A stretch of DNA of 64,000 bases from Affinundibacterium seohonense (GCF_014284305.1 NZ_JACOFW010000005.1:1-64000); one strand, 5' to 3'. Numbered from the stretch's first letter, positions 27,801 to 37,643 are shown. The notes: generated by a model not told the origin, from the sequence alone. Made by a program: numbers and translations.

Positions 27801-29603
27801 ATGTCCATGCGTACCAACTACTGCGGCCTTACTACAGAAGCATTACTCGGCCAAACCGTCAGCCTGTGCGGCTGGGTGCATCGCCGTCGTGATCACGGTG
27901 GGGTTATTTTTATCGATTTGCGTGACCGCGAAGGTCTGGTGCAAGTGGTGTGTGATCCTGATCGCGCTGAAGTCTTTAAGAATGCAGAAACAGTGCGTAA
28001 TGAATTCTGCTTGCGCATCACCGGTATCGTTCGCAATCGTCCAGATGGCACGATTAATAATAATTTAAAGTCGGGCAAGATCGAAGTCTTGTGCCACGAC
28101 TTAGAAATTCTGAATCCATCCGTCACGCCACCGTTCCAATTGGATGATGACAATCTGTCAGAGACAACACGTTTGACGCACCGCGTATTAGACTTGCGTC
28201 GTCCGCAAATGCAAAACAATTTGCGTCTGCGCTATAAAGTCACGATGGAAGTGCGTAAGTTCCTCGATGAAAACGGCTTTATCGATATCGAAACACCGAT
28301 GTTGACCAAATCCACACCAGAAGGCGCACGTGATTATTTGGTGCCATCCCGTGTGAATGCTGGTAACTTTTTTGCGTTACCTCAATCGCCGCAATTGTTT
28401 AAACAATTGTTGATGGTCGCAAACTTTGACCGCTACTACCAAATCACCAAGTGCTTCCGCGATGAAGATTTGCGCGCTGATCGTCAGCCAGAATTCACCC
28501 AGATCGATTGCGAAACTTCGTTCATGAATGAACAAGAAATTCGCGATATGTTTGAAGGCATGATCCGCGGCGTATTCAAAAAGACTTTGGATATCGATTT
28601 GCCAAATCCATTCCCAGTCATGGACTTCGCGGAAGCGATGGGACTGTATGGCTCCGACAAACCGGATATGCGCGTTAAATTGCGCTTCACCGATTTGACA
28701 GAAGTGATGAAAGACGTCGACTTTAAAGTCTTCTCCAACGCAGCCAACATGCACAATGGTCGCGTAGTCGGCATGTTAGTTCCAGGCGGTGGCAGCATGC
28801 CTCGCTCTGAAATTGACGCTTACGATCAATTCGTGCGCATCTACGGCGCTAAAGGTTTGGCTTACATCAAAGTTAACGACAAAGCCGCTGGCCGTGATGG
28901 TTTGCAAGCGCCTATCGTGAAAAACTTGCACGACGCAGCTCTGGCAAAAATTCTGGAATTGACCGGCGCAAACGATGGCGATTTGATTTTCTTTGGCGCT
29001 GATAAAGCGAAAGTGGTCAACGATGCGATTGGTGCACTACGCGTGAAAATTGGTCATAGCGAATTCGGTAAAAACAATGGTCTGTTCGAAGATGCATGGA
29101 AACCATTGTGGGTGATCGACTTCCCGATGTTCGAACACGATGAAGAAAATGATCGTTGGACTGCAACGCATCATCCATTCACTGCACCAAAAGATGGTCA
29201 TGAAGATTTGATGGAAACGGATCCAGGCAAATGTATCGCTAAAGCCTACGATATGGTCTTGAACGGTTGGGAACTCGGTGGTGGTTCCGTCCGTATTCAC
29301 CGCGCTGATGTTCAAAGCAAAGTCTTCCGCGCATTGAAGATCAATGACGACGAAGCACAATTGAAATTCGGTTTCTTGCTCGACGCCTTGCAATACGGCG
29401 CGCCTCCGCATGGTGGCTTAGCGTTTGGTCTGGATCGTATCGTTACCATGATGACGGGTGCAGAATCCATCCGTGACGTGATCGCTTTCCCGAAAACCCA
29501 ACGTGCGCAATGCTTATTGACACAAGCACCGTCTGAAGTCGACGAAAAGCAATTGAAAGAATTGCATATTCGTTTGCGTGCTGCGGAGCCCAAGGTCGTT
29601 TAA
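27801..29603 (+). CDS. aspS: Aspartyl-tRNA synthetase
   Basis: A 600-residue class II synthetase charging tRNA-Asp. N-terminal OB-fold anticodon-binding domain ([21 protein letters not shown]), catalytic domain with [13 protein letters not shown] (motif 2) and [12 protein letters not shown] (motif 3), and the bacterial GAD insert between them. Position after RRRD is His (H32) where E. coli-type discriminating enzymes have Leu, which suggests a non-discriminating enzyme that also charges tRNA-Asn; that is inference. Full length. Terminator follows at 29661. Confidence 0.97.
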   Translation: MSMRTNYCGLTTEALLGQTVSLCGWVHRRRDHGGVIFIDLRDREGLVQVVCDPDRAEVFKNAETVRNEFCLRITGIVRNRPDGTINNNLKSGKIEVLCHDLEILNPSVTPPFQLDDDNLSETTRLTHRVLDLRRPQMQNNLRLRYKVTMEVRKFLDENGFIDIETPMLTKSTPEGARDYLVPSRVNAGNFFALPQSPQLFKQLLMVANFDRYYQITKCFRDEDLRADRQPEFTQIDCETSFMNEQEIRDMFEGMIRGVFKKTLDIDLPNPFPVMDFAEAMGLYGSDKPDMRVKLRFTDLTEVMKDVDFKVFSNAANMHNGRVVGMLVPGGGSMPRSEIDAYDQFVRIYGAKGLAYIKVNDKAAGRDGLQAPIVKNLHDAALAKILELTGANDGDLIFFGADKAKVVNDAIGALRVKIGHSEFGKNNGLFEDAWKPLWVIDFPMFEHDEENDRWTATHHPFTAPKDGHEDLMETDPGKCIAKAYDMVLNGWELGGGSVRIHRADVQSKVFRALKINDDEAQLKFGFLLDALQYGAPPHGGLAFGLDRIVTMMTGAESIRDVIAFPKTQRAQCLLTQAPSEVDEKQLKELHIRLRAAEPKVV

Positions 29604-29660
29604 CGGAATTTAAAACTACGTTTGAAACGACTTTGGAGCGACACATATCGCGACAAAACC

Positions 29661-29691
29661 AAAACGGCAGACTTAGTTCTGCCGTTTTTTA
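29661..29691 (+). terminator. Terminator of the aspS operon
   Basis: Arms AAAACGGCAGA (29661-29671) and TCTGCCGTTTT (29678-29688) around a 6-nt loop, followed by more Ts. Confidence 0.85.
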
Positions 29692-29810
29692 TTGTTCTGT
29701 CACGACTTACAAAGCTCCCCTCAACGCACTTGGCTCCCTTGCCGACTTATCGTCGTAGGGTTTTATGGCATACTGCGGACACGTTTAGTTAGAAGCAACA
29801 CTATAAAATC

Positions 29811-30275
29811 ATGAGCAACACTTTCAAAATCCCCGAATCCGTTTTAGTCGTCATCTACTCGCCAGACCTAGAAATCTTGTTACTTGAACGTGCAGACAAG
29901 CCAGGCTTTTGGCAGTCCGTAACTGGCTCAAAAGATAGCTTAGATGAAGTACTGGAATTCACTGCGCAACGCGAGGTCATGGAAGAGACAGGGATCGATA
30001 CACAAGCTCACGCACTCAGCAATTGGCATCTGGCCAATGTCTATGAAATTTATCCCACCTGGCGTCATCGTTATGCACCAGGTGTGACCCACAACAAAGA
30101 ATACGTCTTCGGCCTTTGTGTGCCACGCGACACCTCGGTTACACTAGCACCAAGAGAACATTTGCGTTATCAATGGTTACCACTGCAAGAAGCAGCTGAC
30201 TTGTGTTTTTCGGCCTCGAATGCTGAAGCAATTTTACAGTTGCGCCAACGTCACAAAACGAGCGGCGAGCATTGA
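29811..30275 (+). CDS. nudB: Dihydroneopterin triphosphate diphosphatase (Nudix)
   Basis: A 154-residue Nudix hydrolase that removes pyrophosphate from dihydroneopterin triphosphate in folate synthesis. The Nudix box lies at about residues 39-62 (TGSKDSLDE ... REVMEETGI), with one residue more than the consensus between the glycine and first glutamate; the catalytic REVMEE core is intact. The position just after aspS matches E. coli and Burkholderiales. The start is the ATG at 29811. The endonuclease gene begins 43 bp later. Confidence 0.9.
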   Translation: MSNTFKIPESVLVVIYSPDLEILLLERADKPGFWQSVTGSKDSLDEVLEFTAQREVMEETGIDTQAHALSNWHLANVYEIYPTWRHRYAPGVTHNKEYVFGLCVPRDTSVTLAPREHLRYQWLPLQEAADLCFSASNAEAILQLRQRHKTSGEH

Positions 30276-30318
30276 TAAATCCGACATCCGATTCAAACGC
30301 ACCATCAAGGGCAAGATC

Positions 30319-31146
30319 ATGAAGCTACGTATTGCCACCTACAATATCCACAAAGGAGTAAGTGCATTCGGACGCAAAGCACGTATTCATGCCTTGAAAG
30401 AAGCCATCAATTTACTCGATGCTGATTTGGTGTTTCTGCAAGAGGTTCAAGGTCAACACGATCATCATGCAAAAAAACACGCAGACTGGCCGGAATTGGC
30501 GCAGCACGAATTCTTGGCTGGCGATTCACATGCTTCAGCGTATGGCATGAATGCTGTCTACCAGCATGGACATCACGGCAATGCGCTCTTAAGCCGCTTA
30601 CCGATTCTGCATTCAAGCAACCACGATGTTTCCGATCATGCCTATGAGCAGCGCGGCATTTTGCATGTGCGAGTGCAATTGGGCGAGATCCTGGCCCATT
30701 GCTTTGTAATCCATTTGGGTCTGTTTGCAGCCAGCCGCAGACGTCAGATTCAGGCATTAATCGCGCAAATACAAACAGAGGTCGACGCCAAGCAACCCTT
30801 GATTATTGCGGGTGATTTTAATGATTGGAGTCAAGGTCTTAGTCATACTTTATATCGAGAGTTAGGGGTCATCGAAGCTTTCGATGTTGCCAATCACAGC
30901 CACACCGAATTGCCGCTCAAGCGCAATACGCTAGCTGCAGTAAAAACGTTTTTCCAAACGAATTCTACCCATGCTCGCACCTTCCCCGCGGGATTGCCTT
31001 GGCTCAGTCTGGATCGCGTTTACCTACGCGGTTTTCAGGTTGAACGAGCCAATGTGCTCAGTGGAAAACCGTGGTCACAACTCTCGGATCACGTGCCTAT
31101 TTGTGTTGATCTGCGAATGAATTCGCTACGCTCAGATCATGGCTAA
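30319..31146 (+). CDS. Endonuclease/exonuclease/phosphatase family protein, YbhP-like
   Basis: A 275-residue metal-dependent phosphoesterase of the EEP fold. Motifs: ATYNIHKGV at the N-terminus, LQEVQG (metal-binding Glu, about residue 44), AGDFNDW (about residue 166) and the C-terminal SDHVPI. The ATG at 30319 gives the normal N-terminus; a longer frame overlaps nudB and is unlikely. Its last 8 bp overlap clsB. The same YbhP–ClsB pairing exists in E. coli, suggesting a link with cardiolipin synthesis or membrane lipid turnover, though the substrate is not established. Confidence 0.88.
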   Translation: MKLRIATYNIHKGVSAFGRKARIHALKEAINLLDADLVFLQEVQGQHDHHAKKHADWPELAQHEFLAGDSHASAYGMNAVYQHGHHGNALLSRLPILHSSNHDVSDHAYEQRGILHVRVQLGEILAHCFVIHLGLFAASRRRQIQALIAQIQTEVDAKQPLIIAGDFNDWSQGLSHTLYRELGVIEAFDVANHSHTELPLKRNTLAAVKTFFQTNSTHARTFPAGLPWLSLDRVYLRGFQVERANVLSGKPWSQLSDHVPICVDLRMNSLRSDHG

Positions 31147-32299
31147 ACTCGTATTTAGCGATAATAATCAGTGCCAGTTATTGCACACAGGTGAGCATTT
31201 TTTTTCATCTTTGATCGAAGCGATCGACCATGCTCAGCAAGAGATATTATTAGAAACCTATATTTACGCCAATGATGCAACTGCCCAAACGGTCACGCAA
31301 GCACTATGCAATGCAGCGAAACGCGGCGTCTGTGTACAAGTTATTATCGACTGGATTGGGGGCGCGAATCACACGCAACAGTTGCAGACACAGTTTCAAC
31401 AAGCCGGTGTGCAATGCCGTCTTTTCAATCCCTGGTTTAAACGCGGACTGGCACGTACTCATCGCAAACTAGCCGTAGTGGATCAGGCGCTCGCGTTTAT
31501 TGGCGGGATTAATATCATCGATGATTATCTTTCCGATGATGGCAAAAATACACCCTTACCTCATCCACGCTGGGACTTTGCCGTGCGCGTTAGCGGCAAT
31601 TTAGTACTGAACATACATAAAGAAGTGAGCGCCCAATGGTTAAAAATGGGCAAACTCCAGTTGTTACAACGATTAAAACTCGCGGTCACTTTACGCCTAC
31701 CACCAGTCAGCACCAGCAGTCATTCCAGTCAGGCCGCCTTGGTCATACGCGATAATTTGCGTAATCGCAGCACCATACAAAAAGCCTACTTGAAGGCGCT
31801 AGGATCAGCCAAGCACACGGCTATTTTAGCGAATCCTTATTTCGCTCCAGGGCGTAAAATTCGCAATGGCCTGATCAAAGCAGCACAACGCGGGGTTGAT
31901 GTCAGCCTCCTATTAGGAGTCGGGGATTTTCACTTACAAGACGCAGTGGCACAGTCGTATTATCCTAAGCTATTAGCCTCTGGCGTAAAAATTTATGAAT
32001 ACCATAGAACCAAGCTACACGCTAAAGTCGCTGTGATTGACCACGACTGGGCTACTGTAGGCTCCAGCAATTTTGATGGTTTGAGCCTATTTGTCAATCA
32101 AGAGGCCAATATTATCGTGGTGGATCAAGCCTTTGCGGGCCAGCTAAAGCAACATTTACAACAAGGATTACAAGACGCAGTGCGAGTCGATCCCAACTGC
32201 CTAGTTCGCTTATCCTGGCATCGCCGTTTCAAGCATCGCGTCGCGTATTGGTTTTATCGTACTATTATGCGCATCGCCACTTTAGGTCAATACCGCTAA
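31139..32299 (+). CDS. clsB: Cardiolipin synthase B-like phospholipase D family protein
   Basis: A 386-residue membrane-associated enzyme of the phospholipase D superfamily. Both HKD motifs are intact: THRKLAVVD with IGGIN (about residues 103-122) and LHAKVAVID with GSSNFD (about residues 290-310). ClsB makes cardiolipin from two phosphatidylglycerols and can also use phosphatidylethanolamine and glycerol. No N-terminal transmembrane helix, as expected for ClsB rather than ClsA. The coding overlap with the YbhP-like gene indicates coupling. Confidence 0.9.
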   Translation: MAKLVFSDNNQCQLLHTGEHFFSSLIEAIDHAQQEILLETYIYANDATAQTVTQALCNAAKRGVCVQVIIDWIGGANHTQQLQTQFQQAGVQCRLFNPWFKRGLARTHRKLAVVDQALAFIGGINIIDDYLSDDGKNTPLPHPRWDFAVRVSGNLVLNIHKEVSAQWLKMGKLQLLQRLKLAVTLRLPPVSTSSHSSQAALVIRDNLRNRSTIQKAYLKALGSAKHTAILANPYFAPGRKIRNGLIKAAQRGVDVSLLLGVGDFHLQDAVAQSYYPKLLASGVKIYEYHRTKLHAKVAVIDHDWATVGSSNFDGLSLFVNQEANIIVVDQAFAGQLKQHLQQGLQDAVRVDPNCLVRLSWHRRFKHRVAYWFYRTIMRIATLGQYR

Positions 32300-32305
32300 T
32301 TTGCT

Positions 32306-32698
32306 ATGACTATCACGAATTTAACCAATACCAGAATCGACAAATGGCTGTGGGCAGCGCGTTTTTTTAAAACCCGCAGCTTGGCCACCAACGCCGTCGA
32401 ACTTGGGCGCATCCTGCAAAACGAACAGAGAATCAAACCTGCGCATGCAGTGAAAGTTGGGGATATGTTAGAAATTCACCATGCCGAACAAATCTGGCAG
32501 GTCGAGGTTTTACGCATCATGGAAGTACGTAGTTCCGCCACAATTGCGCAAACGATGTATGCAGAAACCGCCGAAAGTATCACTAAGCGCCAACAAAGAG
32601 CCGAACATAAACGTTTACATACTGAACCTGCAGCGCAACTCCAACAGCGTCCGACAAAGCGCCAGAGACGGCAATTAGCCAATGTGTCAGTTGAATGA
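32306..32698 (+). CDS. hslR: S4-domain RNA-binding protein (Hsp15-like)
   Basis: A 130-residue heat-shock protein 15 homologue. The N-terminal S4 RNA-binding domain covers about residues 8-70 (RIDKWLWAARFFKTRSLA, then VKVGDMLEI), followed by a basic, Arg/Gln/Lys-rich tail. Hsp15 binds free 50S subunits that carry a stuck nascent peptidyl-tRNA and helps recycle them. It starts 6 bp after clsB, so it is probably co-transcribed. Confidence 0.88.
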   Translation: MTITNLTNTRIDKWLWAARFFKTRSLATNAVELGRILQNEQRIKPAHAVKVGDMLEIHHAEQIWQVEVLRIMEVRSSATIAQTMYAETAESITKRQQRAEHKRLHTEPAAQLQQRPTKRQRRQLANVSVE

Positions 32699-32908
32699 GC
32701 GCATAAAAGTTTGATGGCATTTCGACCACATATTAACCAAAAGAATGCATAAAAAAGCTACAGCATTTACGCAACTGAACTTTCAATTACATCAAATTTC
32801 TTAAGCGGTGGTGCGCAGTTCAGCGTATATTATCCGCTGGCAACAGGTCTCTCATTTATTCCTAAATACTTATCCGAAGCACTGTAGAAATCTTCCAAGG
32901 AGATTCAA

Positions 32909-34612
32909 ATGCAAGCGTTCTATGATTTAAGAATTGCCACCAAGTTGATGCTCGGCTTTATTACAGTTCTCTTGCTGACTTGTTTTCTCGGAATTTTTTC
33001 CATTACGCAATTGACCGCGGTAAATCGTGCAGCAGACGAAATCGGGAATGATTGGATGCCAAGCTCGATTAATGGCATGGGGATGAAGGAAAGCGTATCC
33101 CGCATGCGTTCCCAAGAAGCACAATTAGCGACCGCGGAAAATGGTGAGGATGTTAAAAAATATCAAGACCGCACCAATGAAGCCATAGACGCGTTTCGGA
33201 GCTATCATACTTTGTCAATGAAGTCCGCCGATTCTTCTCAGGAAAAAAAAGCCTTGGATGATTTGCTTGGTGCATTCAATGATTATGCGCAAATTTCGTC
33301 AAAAATCGGCAACTTCGCCAAAGAGGGTAATACTGCTGAAGCTCTAGCGGTTTTGCGCAAGGAATCGTCCGACAGCAATAAAAAAATGCGTAGCATGCTC
33401 GACAAAATCGTCGACGATCATATCCAAGGTGGGCAGACAGCATTTGCCGAAAGCAGCGTGAAATTTACCCATGCCCGTAACTTGATCATCGGGGTCATGC
33501 TCGCAAGTATTGCGATTGGATTGATCATGGCCGTGTGGCTCGCAAAAATTGTCTCATCGCCACTTAAAAGCGCCGTTGATTTAGCGCAGTCTATTGCCTC
33601 AGGCGATCTGACTCAGAAAGTCGAGGCAGAAAGCACCTGTGAAACTGGGCAACTGATACGTGCACTTTCAGACATGAACAACAGCCTACTCAATGTCGTC
33701 ACTGAAGTACGAGCGGGGACAGAGCAAATCAATGAGGCGGCGTCCGAAATCGCCAATGGCAATCTCGATCTCTCTTCCCGTACTGAAGAACAAGCAAGTT
33801 CTCTAGAAGAAACCGCCTCATCGATGGAAGAAATTACCGCTACGGTGAAACATAACAGCGATAACGCGAGACAAGCCAATATCCTTTCACAAACCGCCAC
33901 CTCGATCGCAGAAAAAGGTGGTAGCGTGGTTTCGGAAGTTGTGTCCACCATGACCTCGATTAATGACTCTTCCAAGAAAATTGTCGACATCATTAGCGTG
34001 ATTGATGGCATCGCATTCCAAACCAATATTTTGGCCTTAAATGCCGCCGTAGAAGCAGCACGAGCAGGCGAGCAAGGTCGCGGTTTTGCGGTCGTTGCCT
34101 CTGAAGTACGTAGCCTCGCACAACGCTCTGCTAGCGCAGCAAAAGAAATTAAAGAACTAATCAATGATTCAGTAGAAAAAGTCGAACAAGGCACACGTTT
34201 GGTGGACGCCGCCGGCACCACCATGCAAGAAGTTGTTCAAAGCGTCAAACGTGTTAGTGACATGATCAGCGAGATTACTGCAGCCGGCCAGGAGCAGAGC
34301 AGTGGCATTGATCAAATTAATCAAGCCATCATTCAAATGGATAGTATCACCCAACAAAACTCTGCACTCGTTGAAGAAGCCGCTGCGGCCTCAGCGACCA
34401 TGCAAGATCAAGCAGCAAAATTAGTTGACGTCGTAAGCGTGTTCAAACTCGATAACAATGGCACCTATAGTGCTCCCAAAGCGAGTGCAGCGCCAAGACG
34501 GGCAAGCAGTAGTCCAACTCGTAGCAACAAAGTGCAGCCTCCTCGTATTAAAGCCTCGCCGGTGAAGCACACTGAAAAAGCCGCGAGTGCAGATTCTTGG
34601 GAGGAATTCTAG
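32909..34612 (+). CDS. Methyl-accepting chemotaxis protein with CheR tether
   Basis: A 567-residue transmembrane chemoreceptor. First helix about 12-34, periplasmic four-helix-bundle sensor (4HB_MCP type, about 35-190), second helix about 191-212, HAMP (about 213-265), then the long cytoplasmic hairpin with methylation region SRTEEQASSLEETASSMEE and tip FQTNILALNAAVEAARAGEQG (shown here as the conserved tip near residues 370-390). The C-terminus SWEEF after a Pro/Ala/Lys linker matches the CheR/CheB-binding pentapeptide of Tar/Tsr. A typical full-length receptor; ligand unknown. AAGGAGA precedes the ATG; a terminator follows at 34648. Confidence 0.95.
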   Translation: MQAFYDLRIATKLMLGFITVLLLTCFLGIFSITQLTAVNRAADEIGNDWMPSSINGMGMKESVSRMRSQEAQLATAENGEDVKKYQDRTNEAIDAFRSYHTLSMKSADSSQEKKALDDLLGAFNDYAQISSKIGNFAKEGNTAEALAVLRKESSDSNKKMRSMLDKIVDDHIQGGQTAFAESSVKFTHARNLIIGVMLASIAIGLIMAVWLAKIVSSPLKSAVDLAQSIASGDLTQKVEAESTCETGQLIRALSDMNNSLLNVVTEVRAGTEQINEAASEIANGNLDLSSRTEEQASSLEETASSMEEITATVKHNSDNARQANILSQTATSIAEKGGSVVSEVVSTMTSINDSSKKIVDIISVIDGIAFQTNILALNAAVEAARAGEQGRGFAVVASEVRSLAQRSASAAKEIKELINDSVEKVEQGTRLVDAAGTTMQEVVQSVKRVSDMISEITAAGQEQSSGIDQINQAIIQMDSITQQNSALVEEAAAASATMQDQAAKLVDVVSVFKLDNNGTYSAPKASAAPRRASSSPTRSNKVQPPRIKASPVKHTEKAASADSWEEF

Positions 34613-34647
34613 ATCCGCACCGACACGATCGACCATTCCAATTAATG

Positions 34648-34690
34648 AAAATGCCCACATGTGAAATACTTGCGACATGTGGGCATTTTT
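34648..34690 (+). terminator. Terminator after the chemoreceptor gene
   Basis: Perfect 15-bp arms at 34648-34662 and 34675-34689 with a 12-nt loop; A-rich on one side and T-rich on the other, so it may work in both directions. Confidence 0.85.
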
Positions 34691-34784
34691 GTAAGTATCT
34701 GAAATGCCGTTGCGATCTCGCACACTGTTGTAGGTATTCCATTCTAATGACTTTTTTCTGATTGACTTTTAAAGTGGCATGTTG

Positions 34785-34804
34785 AATAGTACGGTCGTTC
34801 GATT
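34785..34804. promoter_or_regulatory. Dyad operator candidate for the TetR regulator
   Basis: A 20-bp dyad of the form AATnGnACGnnCGTnCnATT, symmetrical except at two paired positions and the centre. It lies 85 bp upstream of the TetR start codon. The size and ACG-N2-CGT core suit a TetR dimer. No second copy is seen before the acyl-CoA dehydrogenase gene, so regulator and enzymes may share this one control point. Confidence 0.55.
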
Positions 34805-34888
34805 ATTTTCTAAGGCACTGCTTTTATTGCTTTATGATTATTCTCTCCCTATGACTTGTCGCCTGCAATTTGAAACCCATTTGAATTC

Positions 34889-35512
34889 ATGAATATCACA
34901 TCGAAGTTTATGCGCAAAGGTGAGCTCACCCGCGCTGCGATATTAGAAACGGCTCTGACGTCAGCTAGCCGCCATGGACTCGAGGGCTTGACGATAGGTT
35001 TGCTGGCAGAGCAAATGAATATGAGTAAGTCTGGCGTGTTCGCCCATTTTGGTTCACGCGAAGACTTGCAAATTGCTGTACTCAAGCTGTATCACCATTT
35101 ATTTGAACAAGAAGTTTTTTATCCTAGTATGAAAGAAGAACGGGGCTTGCCACGCCTGCGTTCTATGTTTGGCTTGTGGGTCAAACGGGTGACTCGGGAA
35201 ATTGCGTCTGGCTGTATTTATATTAGTGGTGCAACGGAATACGATGACCGCCATGGACCGATTCGCGACGAATTGGTCGGTATGGTTAACGCTTGGCAAG
35301 GTGCCTTGTTAAGAGCCACCATACAAGCACAGGAATTCAAACACTTGCAATCTGATGTTGATCCTGAACAGATCGTGTATGAGATGTATGGTCTTATTTT
35401 GGCACTTCACCACGATGCCCGTTTTTTAAAGAAGTCAGGCAGTGTGAATCGCGCTGAACTTGGTTTTGAAAGAATGATTCAATCTTATGCGCCGTTGAAA
35501 TCAAGCGGTTAA
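34889..35512 (+). CDS. TetR-family regulator of the beta-oxidation operon
   Basis: A 207-residue repressor. The N-terminal helix-turn-helix domain (about residues 10-55) shows RAAILETALTSASRHGLEGLTI, kept here as the family opening, and SKSGVFAHFGSREDL, the recognition helix region. The C-terminal ligand pocket is of the TetR branch with CIYISGATEYDDRHGPIRDEL. Located 77 bp before acyl-CoA dehydrogenase in the same direction, it most likely responds to acyl-CoA and controls its own operon through the dyad at 34785. An alternative ATG at 34910 would remove seven residues. Confidence 0.9.
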   Translation: MNITSKFMRKGELTRAAILETALTSASRHGLEGLTIGLLAEQMNMSKSGVFAHFGSREDLQIAVLKLYHHLFEQEVFYPSMKEERGLPRLRSMFGLWVKRVTREIASGCIYISGATEYDDRHGPIRDELVGMVNAWQGALLRATIQAQEFKHLQSDVDPEQIVYEMYGLILALHHDARFLKKSGSVNRAELGFERMIQSYAPLKSSG

Positions 35513-35589
35513 AACATTACAAAGTCACATTATCAGTTTTTAGTTTTACAACTTATTTAAAACTTATTTTAGTCCAGAGGAGATAAATC

Positions 35590-37380
35590 ATGGGTCAATA
35601 CATCGCTCCGTTACGCGATATGCAATTCGTTTTACATGAATTGTTAGGAGTTGAAGCAGCACTGAAAGAATTGCCTAAGTATGCTGAAGTCGATGCCGAC
35701 ATCATCAATCAGGTGTTGGAAGAAGGCGGTAAGTTCTGCTCTGAAGTGATTTTCCCAATCAATCACTCCGGTGATCGTGAAGGCTGCCACCACGACAAAA
35801 CCACCCACACTGTCACTACACCAAAAGGCTTCAAAGAAGCCTACCAGCAATATGTAGAAGCTGGCTGGCCAGCACTTGCTTGCGACCCAGAATACGGCGG
35901 CCAAGGCTTGCCACTGGTGATGAACAATTCCATGTACGAGATGATGAACTCCGGTAATCAAGCTTGGACCATGTACCCAGGTTTGTCACACGGTGCTTAC
36001 GAGTGTTTGCATGAACATGGCACACCTGAACAAAAAGCGCAGTACTTGCCGAAGCTCACTTCTGGCGAATGGACAGGCACCATGTGCTTAACTGAGCCAC
36101 ACTGCGGTACTGATCTCGGCATGTTGCGTTCTAAAGCAGAACCACAAGGCGACGGCACTTACAAAATCACAGGCGCGAAGATCTTTATCTCCGCCGGTGA
36201 ACATGACTGTGCAGAAAACATCATTCACTTGGTGTTAGCACGCTTGCCAGATGCACCTGAAGGTTCTAAAGGTATTTCCCTGTTCTTGGTACCAAAGTTC
36301 ATGCCAAATGCTGATGGCAGCTTAGGTGCACGTAATCCTATTTTCTGCGGCGCGATCGAAGAAAAAATGGGTATTCATGGTAATTCAACTTGCCAAATGA
36401 ATTTGGATGGCGCAGTCGGCACGCTGATCGGCGCACCACACAAAGGTTTGAACGCGATGTTCGTGTTCATGAACGCCGCACGTTTGGGCGTGGGCATGCA
36501 AGGTTTGGGCTTGACTGAAGTTGCGTATCAAAATGCGCTGATCTACGCTAAAGACCGTATTCAAATGCGTAGTTTGTCAGGCGTCAAGGCACCGGACAAA
36601 CCAGCAGATCCTATCATCGTTCATGCTGACGTACGTCGTATGTTGTTGACGGCAAAAGCTTGGGCCGAAGGTGGTCGCGCATTCTGCTCTTACGTCGCTT
36701 TGCAACTCGACAAAGAATTAAATCACCCAGATGAAGAAGTACGTAAAGAATGCGCCGACGAAGTCGCTTTACTGACACCTATTATCAAAGCCTTCATCAC
36801 AGATAACGCATGGACAGCCACTTCTGAATGCTTACAAGTATTCGGCGGTCACGGTTACATCGCTGAATGGGGCATGGAGCAATATGTACGCGATGCTCGT
36901 ATTAACATGATCTACGAAGGTACGAATACAGTGCAATCATTGGATCTGTTGGGTCGTAAAATTTTGCAAGACAACGGCGCAAAACTCCGTAAATTCGGTG
37001 CAAAAGTACAAGCTTTCGTTGAAGAAAACGGTACGGATGAAGCGATGTCTGAGTTCGTCACCCCGTTGGCAGAGCTCGGCGATAAAGTCACTAAACTGAC
37101 GATGGAAATTGGTATGAAGGCTTTCCAAAATCCGGATGAAGTTGGCGCTGCGGCAGTTCCGTATTTACGCGTTGCTGGTCATTTGGTGTACAGCTACTTC
37201 TTCGCACAAATGGCGAAAATCGCTTTGGCAAAACAAGATTCTGACGACACTTTCTACAAAGCGAAATTGGCAACGATCCGTTTCTACTTTGCACGTTTGT
37301 ATCCAGAAACAGCGATGTGCATCCGTCAGGCACGTTCTGGTTCTGCGAATTTGTTGTCCTTAGAAGCCGATTTGTTTTAA
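35590..37380 (+). CDS. Acyl-CoA dehydrogenase, large FadE-like form
   Basis: A 596-residue flavoprotein introducing the trans-2 double bond into acyl-CoA. N-terminal, middle and C-terminal dehydrogenase domains are followed by the extra C-terminal domain of the long bacterial form. Motifs: MCLTEPHCGTDLG and KIFISAGEHD in the middle (flavin and substrate contacts), catalytic Glu443 in IYEGTNTVQ. GAGGAGA lies 7 nt before the ATG. First enzyme of the operon, followed by a 263-bp gap holding a REP-like pair. Codon usage here and in the next two genes is markedly even, typical of high expression (by eye). Confidence 0.93.
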   Translation: MGQYIAPLRDMQFVLHELLGVEAALKELPKYAEVDADIINQVLEEGGKFCSEVIFPINHSGDREGCHHDKTTHTVTTPKGFKEAYQQYVEAGWPALACDPEYGGQGLPLVMNNSMYEMMNSGNQAWTMYPGLSHGAYECLHEHGTPEQKAQYLPKLTSGEWTGTMCLTEPHCGTDLGMLRSKAEPQGDGTYKITGAKIFISAGEHDCAENIIHLVLARLPDAPEGSKGISLFLVPKFMPNADGSLGARNPIFCGAIEEKMGIHGNSTCQMNLDGAVGTLIGAPHKGLNAMFVFMNAARLGVGMQGLGLTEVAYQNALIYAKDRIQMRSLSGVKAPDKPADPIIVHADVRRMLLTAKAWAEGGRAFCSYVALQLDKELNHPDEEVRKECADEVALLTPIIKAFITDNAWTATSECLQVFGGHGYIAEWGMEQYVRDARINMIYEGTNTVQSLDLLGRKILQDNGAKLRKFGAKVQAFVEENGTDEAMSEFVTPLAELGDKVTKLTMEIGMKAFQNPDEVGAAAVPYLRVAGHLVYSYFFAQMAKIALAKQDSDDTFYKAKLATIRFYFARLYPETAMCIRQARSGSANLLSLEADLF

Positions 37381-37392
37381 ATAGTTTTTCAG

Positions 37393-37430
37393 CCCCCTCT
37401 CCCGCAAGCGGGAGAGGGTTGGGGTGAGGG
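37393..37430 (+). repeat. REP-like palindromic unit, copy 1
   Basis: A GC-rich palindrome (arms CCCTCTCCCGC and complement at 37395-37418, 2-nt loop) followed by a TTGGGGTGAGGG tail. With the unit at 37511 in reverse orientation it forms a head-to-head pair like a bacterial interspersed mosaic element. It lies 13 bp after the acyl-CoA dehydrogenase stop and could fold in the operon mRNA. Confidence 0.85.
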
Positions 37431-37510
37431 TGTTTGAGAAAGATGAAGATTATTTTTTCTCGAATTGAATGAGCAATCAGCTAGTAATAATTGTTGCGTA
37501 TGCTGAACTT

Positions 37511-37549
37511 CCCTCACCCCTAGCCCCTCTCCCGCTTGCGGGAGAGGGG
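37511..37549 (-). repeat. REP-like palindromic unit, copy 2 (inverted)
   Basis: The near reverse complement of the unit at 37393: CCCTCACCCCTAG followed by the palindrome at 37524-37549 (12-bp arms, loop TT). About 80 bp of A+T-rich sequence separates the two. The long-range pairing of both units would make a large mRNA structure between fadE-like and fadN-like genes. Confidence 0.85.
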
Positions 37550-37643
37550 AATAAAAGATGTAAAAAATGGCGAGGCGGTTTACATACGCCTTACCCCCAA
37601 CCAAGTCTGATTTCGTATTTCAATTTTATTAGAAGGTACGTCA

